From: CAYOVG01 sp964407285 | Lineage (GTDB): Bacteria; Desulfobacterota; Syntrophobacteria; Syntrophobacterales; Syntrophobacteraceae | NCBI GenBank assembly: GCA_964407285.1 | Contig: CAYOVG010000386.1 | Location: 1 to 6,314, forward strand | Direction of reading: 5' to 3' | DNA length: 6,314 nt | Part shown: in pieces, positions 1 to 4,622 of the stretch | Layout of the letters: each line of letters opens with the position of its first letter | Numbering within the stretch: position 1 is the first letter of the stretch | The notes under the pieces: generated by a model | What the model saw: only the letters and a program-made list of their open reading frames with translations | Told to the model about the DNA's origin: nothing | Databases searched by the model: none | Translations under genes and position numbers: made by a program

Positions 1-13
1 AGGGGATTGAGAC
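1..13 (+). repeat. Possible 3' end of a second CRISPR repeat, facing right
   Basis: The first 13 bases end in GGATTGAGAC, the kind of ATTGA(A/G)AC 3' terminus seen in many CRISPR repeats. Reading on, positions 6-14 (ATTGAGACG) and 17-25 (CGTCTCAAT) are perfect reverse complements around a 2-nt centre. This 3' end therefore runs almost directly into the mirror-image 3' end of the array at 18-126. The five bases before it (AGGGG) differ from the matching bases of that array's repeat (AAGGC on its own strand), so it is not a plain inverted copy. It could be the last repeat of another array entering from the left, part of a terminal spacer, or a fold-back assembly artefact. The window edge prevents a decision. 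Confidence 0.35.
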
Positions 14-17
14 GCTC

Positions 18-126
18 GTCTCAATGCCTTCTCTCCGACGTCGGCAGGCCAAAGTGCCCACCGGGCGGGTGAGGGATCAAGCCTCCCAGGTCTCAATGCC
101 TTCTCTCCGACGTCGGCAGGCCAAAG
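18..126 (-). CRISPR. Short CRISPR array: two identical 37-bp repeats and one 35-bp spacer
   Basis: Positions 18-54 and 90-126 are identical over 37 bp and flank a unique 35-bp stretch (55-89), which is typical CRISPR geometry. On the minus strand the repeat begins CTTTGGCCTGCC and ends GCATTGAGAC. That terminal ATTGAGAC is characteristic of the 3' end of many type I and type III repeats and sets the array direction as right to left. The repeat contains the perfect palindrome CCGACGTCGG (35-44 in the first copy), able to form a hairpin in the crRNA precursor. No cas gene is present in the window, so the subtype cannot be assigned. The array may continue beyond the left edge, or it may end here, because the bases after the second repeat look like another repeat in the opposite orientation. 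Confidence 0.8.
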
Positions 127-275
127 GGCAGGGAAACCGGGCACTCGCGGGAGTGGGGGCAACCCGCCCGAAAGGGTGTGAGCATACTACCACTTCGGAT
201 TTGCTCTGTAAACGGCAAAGACCCCAAAAAGTTTGAAGATCTCCCGTTTGAAAATGCCGACTTCGCATGTTTTGA
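127..275 (-). other. Putative CRISPR leader between the array and truncated dcm
   Basis: These roughly 150 bp lie on the leader side implied by the repeat orientation. They contain no further repeat copy and no convincing gene. The part next to the array (127-180) is GC-rich, while the distal part (about 181-275) is richer in A/T and holds a minus-strand promoter. Positions 226-244 (AAAAAGTTTGAAGATCTCC) match 4449-4467 with one mismatch, which is unexplained. The tract ends at an in-frame TGA (273-275), immediately after which recognisable Dcm coding sequence begins. The leader label is inferred from position, promoter and lack of coding signal; no leader family was recognised. Confidence 0.5.
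184..212 (-). promoter_or_regulatory. Sigma70-type promoter reading into the CRISPR array
   Basis: On the minus strand, TTTACA (212-207, 5 of 6 to consensus) and TAGTAT (189-184, 4 of 6) are separated by exactly 17 bp. Transcription would start near position 177 and reach the first repeat about 50 nt later, a normal leader arrangement. It supports the direction deduced from the repeat ends. This is a sequence match only. Confidence 0.45.
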
Positions 276-881
276 CCCCATGGTATCCCACAACAGCGCC
301 AGCGACTGGTCCTGGTGGCATCGAGACTCGGTCCGATACGGCTGTCGACGCCATCGGAGTTCGGCGCGACACGGCGGACCGTCCGAGAGGTAATCGGCGG
401 CCTGCATCCGCTACAGGCCGGTGAAATCGCTGTGTCCGACCCGTTGCATCGAGCCGCGATGCTCTCTCCAATGAACCTGGCGCGCATCGAGTCGTCGAGT
501 CCCGGCGGAACATGGAGGGAATGGAAGGATTTACTCGTGGCCGATTGCCACAAAAAGGAAACCGGCAAGACCTATCCGAGCGTCTATGGGCGTATGTGCT
601 GGGACGAACCGGCTCCCACCGTCACGACCCGGTTTTATGGATTCGGGAACGGCCGTTTCGGTCATCCCGAGCAAAACCGGGCGATCTCGCTACGAGAGGG
701 TGCGATTCTCCAAAGCTTTCGGAGAGACTACAAGTTTTCGGCACCCGACGAACCGATCCCCAAGAAAACGGTTGGGCGGCTGATCGGCAATGCCGTTCCA
801 CCGCTGCTTGGGGAAGTCATCAGCCGGAGCATATCGGCTCATGTCCAGGCATGCACGAAACCGAGTCGTGAAAAGGCGTGA
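276..881 (+). pseudogene. dcm: C-terminal part of a DNA (cytosine-5) methyltransferase (Dcm type)
   Basis: This would be the C-terminal third of an enzyme that transfers a methyl group from S-adenosylmethionine to carbon 5 of cytosine in a specific DNA site. The frame opens right after a TGA (273-275) with HGIPQQRQRLVLVASRLGPI, which is motif VIII (QxRxR) and the following strand. The target-recognition region follows, with DPLH and LSPMNLARI. The motif IX area comes next, with RMCWDEPAPTVTTR, then HPEQNRAISLREGAILQSF, and motif X as IGNAVPPLL. Motifs I-VI, including the SAM-binding loop, the PC catalytic loop and ENV, are absent, and the upstream bases are CRISPR leader, so the product cannot be catalytic. 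A GTG at 315 gives a 188-residue ORF but falls after motif VIII and is not a natural start. The TGA stop directly abuts the vsr start, as expected for a dcm-vsr operon. Confidence 0.88.
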
Positions 882-1444
882 ATGGCAATGGATACCGTAG
901 ACAAAAAGACGCGGTCGCGAATCATGGCCAGTGTCGGTCAGCGCGACACCGGCCCGGAAATGTGCATTCGTCGCACACTGCACCGGCTCGGTCTGCGTTA
1001 TCGACTGCACGATGGAAAACTTCCCGGATCTCCTGATTTGGTTTTCCCTCGTTCCACGCCGTGGTCTTTGTTCATGGTTGTTTTTGGCATGTTCACGAGG
1101 GATGCAAGTTTGCGACGAAGCCCTCCTCCAGTAAGAAGCTCCGGAGCGACAAATTCGAAGCCAATCGGAAACGCGACAGAAGGAACCGTGATCTCCTTCT
1201 CGCGAATGGATGGCGTGTGCTCGTCGTCTGGCAATGTGCGATCGAGACACGAAAGGGCGCCGGTCTGGAAGGCTTGGGCTCCGATATAGTGAAATGGCTC
1301 GAATCGAGTGAGCGATATTTGGAAATCGGAGGTAATCACGTCAACTGGTCCGTTCTCGAAAGGACGAGACACGGCAGGGCTGTATCAGCCCGAATTCCGG
1401 GAGGGGGCTTTTTAATGAGCGCGGACGATCGACCTATCGCATGA
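882..1444 (+). pseudogene. vsr: Vsr very-short-patch mismatch repair endonuclease, frameshifted
   Basis: Vsr nicks DNA 5' of the T in T:G mismatches produced by deamination of 5-methylcytosine and is normally paired with a Dcm enzyme, as here. The first part (882 to about 1052) reads DKKTRSRIMASVGQRDTGPE and LPGSPDLVFPR. Glu26 and Asp52 of this ORF align with the E. coli Vsr catalytic Glu25 and Asp51. The second part continues one frame back from about 1052, with FHAVVFVHGCFWHVHEGCKF, KRDRRNRDLL and GWRVLVVWQCA, carrying the conserved His and zinc-ligand Cys residues. One missing base in CGTTCC (1050-1055) restores a normal PRFHAVVFVHG reading. Vsr similarity ends near LEIGG (about 1332). The frame then runs on to a TGA at 1442-1444, but a one-base shift would give a TAA at 1333-1335, the more natural end. 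ATG 882 or ATG 888 could be the start. Confidence 0.9.
1399..1407 (+). promoter_or_regulatory. Strong ribosome binding site marking an ATG at 1415
   Basis: GGGAGGGGG lies 7 nt before ATG 1415, the best Shine-Dalgarno match near the ATPase start. The reading frame from that ATG (MSADDRPIA) stops after nine codons, whereas the ATPase frame is open from before 1441. This is the main argument that the true ATPase start is 1415 and that a base has been lost just after it. Confidence 0.6.
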
Positions 1445-2921
1445 CCATCGATCTTAATGTTCTGGACCATGTGGGCATCAATCTCTATAGCAACGTGGCG
1501 GCCGTGCTGACGGAGGTAGTCGCCAACGCATGGGATGCGGACGCGGAACTCATCGAGATCGCTTTCGATCTCGACAACAATACGATTCTCGTCAAGGATG
1601 ACGGTATCGGTATGTCCATTCAGGACATGAACGACAAATACCTCAGAGTCGGGTATCGACGAAGAGAATCCGAACCGACCATGACGGGAAAGGGCCGCAT
1701 GGTGATGGGACGCAAAGGGCTCGGTAAGCTCTCTCTTTTCTCCATCGCGGGTACTGTCGAAGTCCAGTCCTGCAAGAACGGTGAGGTGCATGGATTGCGC
1801 ATGCATTCCTCCGGGATTCGAGTAGCGATGGAAGGTCGGCTTTCCGAATATCATCCGGACGTCTTGAGCCAACAGGAGATCGCGGTATCCAAGGGAACCG
1901 TCATCCGGCTCTGCAACCTCAAGAGAAACCGCCTGGGAGTGACTGGCGCCGCTCTTCGCCGTCGCCTGGCAAGGCGGTTTTCGGTGATCGGCAGCGATAG
2001 CTTCAGAGTGTTTATCGACGACGTCGAAGTGACGGTCGGAGATAGAGGTGACCTGGGCGTGGTACAGTTTCTCTGGGACATTGGAAAAGATGTCGACAAC
2101 TCGCAATTCTGTCCTCATCTAAAGGAAAGAGAAAAGAAAAGCGGAATTATGGACGGCCGCCCCCTGGATTGGTCGACTCGAGGATGGATCGGTACTGCCG
2201 CCAAGCCAAAACAACTCGAAACGGATGCCGGCAACTTGAACTCGATCGTCGTCCTTGCCCGTGGGCGATTGTTGATGGAAAACGTTCTCGACAAAGTCAA
2301 CGACGGTCGCCTTTACACGAAATATCTCACCGGGCAGATCGAGACGGATTTCCTGGACAAAGACGAACTCGACGATATCGAAGTCTGGTCGATGATAACG
2401 CCAAGGAAAAGGTCTTACAGGAATTCCTGTTCAAGGACTTGTGGCTACTGGACCCATCGTGGGAAAGAGCCATGGGTAGCGAGCTGATGGAATCCCGGCT
2501 CAAGGCCGAAGGCGTCATTGTCGATGACTTGACGGAAAAGGAGAGATTGGGCCGTGTGGACATCGCGTATCGCACAACGGCTGGGAAACACGTAATAGTC
2601 GAGCTGAAACGGGCCGGACGGCAGATGAGATTGATCGAGTTGGTCCAACAGGGACAGAAATACATCGATGCGCTGAGGAAGGTATTGGCGGCCCAAGGCT
2701 CTTCCACACCGAATATCGAAGCCGTCTTTGTGGTAGGGCTGCCTGTCGAAGAAGAAACCACAAATCCCTCTCGGCTGAAGTCCTCGATGGAATCGATCTC
2801 GCCGGGATCGAGGATCGTCCATTTCGATGGATTGATTCGTTGAGCACTCGAAGCGTATGCGGCGTATCTCGAAGCGAGCGATGCCGCAGACCGCATCGGG
2901 AAGCTGGCCGAAAGGCGTTGA
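1415..2921 (+). pseudogene. GHKL (MutL/MORC/Hsp90-fold) ATPase with C-terminal nuclease domain, broken
   Basis: This is a restriction-modification-associated ATP-binding protein of about 500 residues once repaired. Numbering from ATG 1441, the Bergerat ATP site is complete. The N box is LTEVVANAWDADAE (Glu25, Asn29, Asp32), the G1 box is DDGIGMS (Asp54, Gly55, Gly57) and the G2 box is GRKGLGK (Gly90, Gly93, Gly95). An S5-like transducer region probably follows. Three lesions are visible. The ribosome binding site points to ATG 1415, and adding one base near 1428-1431 gives MSADDRxTYRMTIDLNV in one frame. Near 2386-2390 the frame moves back one base, so DELDDIEV continues into LVDDNAKEKVLQEFL. 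An in-frame TGA at 2841-2843 is followed by 25 further protein-like codons, to a TGA at 2919-2921. MutL/MORC-like GHKL ATPases beside Dcm and Vsr are a described association in bacterial restriction operons. Uninterrupted stretches are 1441-2487 and about 2388-2843. Confidence 0.85.
2388..2921 (+). pseudogene. Nuclease-domain portion of the ATPase gene, PD-(D/E)XK-like
   Basis: After the second frameshift the gene continues with KVLQEFLFKDLWLLDPSWER, a helical segment with Glu in GSELMES, then GRVDIAYR followed 13 residues later by IVELKRAG. Asp (codon 2559-2561), Glu (2601-2603) and Lys (2607-2609) form the D-x13-E-x-K pattern of PD-(D/E)XK nucleases, with a hydrophobic strand before the ELK. 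The continuation LVQQGQKYIDALRKVL and a later strand, AVFVVGLPV, also suit that fold. After GLIR and the TGA at 2841, the same frame reads ALEAYAAYLEASDAADRIGK and ends at 2919-2921, an amphipathic helix that looks like the genuine C-terminus. It has no ribosome binding site of its own, so it is read here as the C-terminal domain of the ATPase and not as a separate gene. The assignment rests on motif pattern only. Confidence 0.6.
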
Positions 2922-2951
2922 CCAAACGACGGCTGAGGATGTATAGGGGCT

Positions 2952-3434
2952 TTATGCCGAAAGCGCAAGCGGAATAAGATAGTCTTGTTCCGCTTTTACC
3001 TCCCTCTTCACACTACTATCCATCACACGCCGGGCAAGTTCCAAAGAGCCCCCTTCGCGAGTTGCATAGACAAGCCGGATGAGTAGGTCCATGGCCGGTG
3101 TTATTTTCTCGTTTCCGCTTTCCCACCGGGAAACCGCCATATCGTCCACGCCGAGAAGGGCGGCGAAGTCCACCACTTTCATGTCGAGATCTTTACGCAG
3201 GTACTTGATTTCAGCGCCGGTCAGCAGTCCCGGCTTCAGCACCACAGCCTCGTTCAGCGCCTGCATGAGACCCGGCGGGACAGTGACGGATTTGTCGCCG
3301 CACGAACGGCAATACGAGACCTGCATGTTTTCAACGTACACATTGGGAAGACCGCTCAACAGGAAATGATGGAATTCCCTTCGGGTTTCCACGTCGTTGC
3401 TTCCGCACATCAAACACTTCGCATGTTCGCTCAT
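2952..3434 (-). CDS. Antitoxin: YgiT/MqsA-type zinc ribbon plus Xre-family HTH
   Basis: This is a 160-residue DNA-binding antitoxin that should neutralise the upstream toxin and repress their shared promoter. The N-terminal zinc ribbon has CLMC (Cys7, Cys10) and CRSC (Cys42, Cys45), spaced as in YgiT/MqsA proteins. Residues about 71-125 form an Xre helix-turn-helix, with LTGAEIKYLRKDLDMKVVDF, then AALLGVDDMAVSRWESGNEK, in which SRWE and the trailing helix are typical. Both halves are complete and the frame is clean, unlike the plus-strand genes nearby. The ATG at 3434 overlaps the toxin stop by 4 nt (ATGA) and is preceded by GAGGAGG, giving translational coupling. The toxin-first order matches mqsRA-like modules. 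The 3' end converges on the restriction cassette, and the cassette's terminator hairpin lies inside this reading frame. Confidence 0.85.
   Translation of the reverse strand: MSEHAKCLMCGSNDVETRREFHHFLLSGLPNVYVENMQVSYCRSCGDKSVTVPPGLMQALNEAVVLKPGLLTGAEIKYLRKDLDMKVVDFAALLGVDDMAVSRWESGNEKITPAMDLLIRLVYATREGGSLELARRVMDSSVKREVKAEQDYLIPLALSA
2967..2997 (+). terminator. Intrinsic terminator of the dcm-vsr-ATPase cassette
   Basis: AAGCGGAATAAGA (2967-2979) pairs with TCTTGTTCCGCTT (2983-2995) around a TAG triloop, giving a 13-bp stem with a single T-G wobble. It is followed by TT, so the plus-strand transcript ends its hairpin in a run of four U. It lies about 45 bp after the probable end of the ATPase gene. 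The hairpin falls inside the last codons of the convergent antitoxin gene. The minus-strand side has no U run, so termination is expected mainly for plus-strand transcription. Confidence 0.5.
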
Positions 3435-3745
3435 GAAGCCTCCTCTCTAAAGAAGACCGTTACGATAAAAACAGACCGCCGACTCATTATGACAGTCACG
3501 GCAGTGCCCTCATCGTCCACCGTCCGGCCCTCCACACGATACTTCCAGTGACGTGTTCGAGGGTCCTGCTCACAGCTCTTCGCGGTCCCCGTTAGAAGAA
3601 TGTTCCTTACGTCCTTTTGGGATGCGTTTCTTTGGAGAAGTCTCGTTATGGCATGGCCGGAAAATCTCATTTCTCCAAGTCTCGCTATTCCCCGGATAAT
3701 CTCCGTTGCCTCGTCCAATTCAAGAGATTCATCGGCATACCCCAC
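3431..3745 (-). CDS. DUF4258-like toxin of a type II toxin-antitoxin pair
   Basis: This is a small basic protein with the DUF4258 layout. FSGHAITRLLQRNASQKDV, with the His and the Arg of HAxxRxxQR, is followed by a helix with VRNILLTG. Then come strands with WKYRVEG and a closing TAVTVIM / VFIVTVFFR hairpin. Proteins of this family paired with YgiT-type zinc-ribbon/HTH antitoxins are annotated as toxins, probably RNases like RelE/MqsR, though the activity of this one is inferred only. GTG 3745 is chosen because GGAGG sits 5 nt before it. A GTG at 3757 gives four more residues but has no ribosome binding site, and an internal ATG at GEMRF would give a shorter product starting at the conserved core. 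The N-terminal ~25 residues are acidic and helical. The stop overlaps the antitoxin start. Confidence 0.75.
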   Translation of the reverse strand: MGYADESLELDEATEIIRGIARLGEMRFSGHAITRLLQRNASQKDVRNILLTGTAKSCEQDPRTRHWKYRVEGRTVDDEGTAVTVIMSRRSVFIVTVFFREEAS

Positions 3746-3765
3746 TTTCCCCTCCACATTAAATT

Positions 3766-3780
3766 AGCATTTTATGTGCT
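3766..3780. promoter_or_regulatory. Candidate operator upstream of the toxin-antitoxin pair
   Basis: AGCA-TTTTATG-TGCT is an inverted repeat of 4-bp arms around a 7-bp A/T-rich centre, 21 bp before the toxin GTG 3745. Its position suits autorepression by the HTH antitoxin. The arms are short, so chance is possible. Confidence 0.3.
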
Positions 3781-3853
3781 CATTTGAAAGCATCCCGGAT
3801 TGCCGTTTTTTACCACGCACAGGAATGTGATGTACAGATGGAATGGAGATGTT

Positions 3854-3879
3854 GTGGCGCGGTCGGGAGACCGCGCCAC
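3854..3879 (-). terminator. Strong GC stem-loop after the unknown minus-strand gene
   Basis: GTGGCGCGGTC (3854-3864) and GACCGCGCCAC (3869-3879) form a perfect 11-bp stem with a 4-nt loop. It begins 19 bp after the TAG (3900-3898) of the minus-strand gene and stands before the toxin gene, so it probably separates the two transcripts. No U tract follows on the minus strand (AACATCTCC), so it may be a Rho-assisted or mRNA-stabilising hairpin instead of a classic terminator. Confidence 0.4.
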
Positions 3880-3897
3880 GGTTGGTTTACTCATCCG

Positions 3898-4419
3898 CTA
3901 CGCGATGATCGGGATATCGACCCTTTCCTTGAGCCAGTATCTGATCCCATGGACGGCGTCGATTTCCCACGCGCCGCCGTCGGCTTCGAAGAAGGCGATG
4001 GCCGGCTTTTCAGCCTTCTCCTTCAGCCGAATGATGAACGGGGATGCTGGTTACTCGACTTCCGGGAACGTCCTGTACGGCTGGAGAAGCACCGGGGTCG
4101 GAATCGTCTGCCAGTCCACCAGCTTGATCCCCTGTTTGACAACGACTTGTTGCGTCACGCCGTCGTCGCTGGAGGTGCGAACCTCCTCGCTGCTGATGTT
4201 GCCGAAGAGCTGAAGCAGCCTGTCGATCACCTCCGTGCGGACGAAGTTCATCTGCAAGACGATCATGAACTCGTTGTGGGATAGAAGTAGCCGGGGGAGA
4301 ATTTGGGAAATTCTGCTTTCGAACGAAGCACGACGGGCCTGTTGTAAAAGCCCTCCGTCATGGGCATGCACAGACTTACCCCCGTTTGCACCCCCATCCA
4401 ATCCGGCGATATCGCTCAT
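3898..4419 (-). pseudogene. Unknown-function protein gene interrupted by an in-frame TAA
   Basis: I do not recognise this family. From ATG 4419 the frame gives 122 residues, including SHNEFMIVLQMNFVRTEVID and VVVKQGIKLVDWQTIPTPVL, then LQPYRTFPEVE, and stops at TAA 4053-4051. The same frame continues at once with PASPFIIRLKEKAEKPAIAF, then FEADGGAWEIDAVHGIRYWL and KERVDIPIIA, to TAG 3900-3898. Codon use and residue composition do not change across the TAA, so a ~173-residue protein with one nonsense mutation (for example CAA to TAA) is likely. No membrane segment or signal peptide is visible. Hydrophobic strands alternating with charged turns suggest a small globular alpha/beta protein. The first ~30 residues (Gly/His-rich) are less convincing, and a GTG at HAHDGG could be the true start. 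The start overlaps the stop of a short upstream frame (ATGA). Confidence 0.6.
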
Positions 4420-4601
4420 GAAAATTTCGGCCCAAATCGCCGTTTCTCAAAAAGTTTGAATATCTCCTCCGACCCACCCTCCAAAACCTCATCTTCAAAC
4501 TTTTTCAACTCCCCCCGAAAACCGGGAAAAACGACATAACCCAGCACCACCACGGGCTTTTCCGGAAAAAACGGCCTGCTTTCAAAAAGTTTGAATGAGA
4601 T
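4416..4601 (-). CDS. Short protein-like reading frame, start lost or non-canonical
   Basis: This frame is open from a TAA at 4625-4623 to the TGA at 4418-4416, which overlaps the next ATG (4419) as ATGA, the usual sign of coupled translation. It reads ISFKLFESRPFFPEKPVVVL, then GYVVFPGFRGELKKFEDEVL, then EGGSEEIFKLFEKRRFGPKF and a final Ser. This is a plausible protein composition of charged helices with a hydrophobic strand, not the random pattern of a shadow frame. No ATG, GTG or TTG precedes the FKLFE segment. A GTG at 4553 gives only 45 residues, and GGGAGGGGG (4613-4605) stands where a ribosome binding site would be if ATC (4601) or another codon just downstream had once been ATG. FKLFE occurs twice, near each end. 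No family recognised. It may be a decayed small gene. Confidence 0.35.
   Translation of the reverse strand: MSFKLFESRPFFPEKPVVVLGYVVFPGFRGELKKFEDEVLEGGSEEIFKLFEKRRFGPKFS
4449..4595. repeat. Dispersed 12-mer AAAAAGTTTGAA, three copies here and one in the CRISPR leader
   Basis: AAAAAGTTTGAA occurs at 4449-4460 and 4584-4595 in direct orientation and at 4494-4505 inverted. A fourth copy sits in the putative CRISPR leader at 226-237. The 4449 copy matches the leader copy over 19 bp with one mismatch, and the inverted copy shares ATCTTCAAACTTTTT (15 bp) with the leader's other strand. Part of this could be coding coincidence, because the minus-strand short frame encodes FKLF at two copies and KKFE at the third. 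The match to a non-coding leader is not explained by that. Confidence 0.5.
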
Positions 4602-4622
4602 CGGACCCCCTCCCAGTGTTGT

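Noticed and set aside
127..175. A further spacer plus degenerate repeat after position 126
   Set aside because: No segment at the expected distance resembles the 37-bp repeat, not even its conserved GTCTCAAT end.
24..236. Plus-strand frame through the CRISPR repeats
   Set aside because: It contains MPSLRRRQAK twice because it translates the repeat itself; spurious.
178..275. Continuation of dcm upstream in another frame (reading through FENADFACFDP)
   Set aside because: It does not resemble Dcm motif VI-VII sequence, and the same stretch carries a promoter and a motif found elsewhere in non-dcm DNA.
187..513. Minus-strand frame ending EIFKLFGVFAVYRANPKW
   Set aside because: It runs antisense to dcm and then through the leader. 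The FKLF similarity to the short frame at 4416-4601 is noted, but promoter and position favour a leader.
1050..1061. Programmed ribosomal frameshift in vsr
   Set aside because: There is no slippery heptamer or stimulatory structure, and Vsr is not known to be made that way.
1336..2118. Minus-strand frame of 260 codons opposite the ATPase gene
   Set aside because: It lies antisense to a recognisable GHKL ATPase and shows no motif of its own.
2841..2843. UGA recoded as selenocysteine or tryptophan
   Set aside because: No selenocysteine-type context is evident, other genes here use TGA as a normal stop, and the neighbourhood carries several other lesions.
3784..4284. Plus-strand frames (3784-4284 and 3800-4213) opposite the unknown minus-strand gene
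   Set aside because: The minus-strand translation has the more protein-like composition and continues across the stop. The plus-strand frames start in the hairpin region and show no motif.
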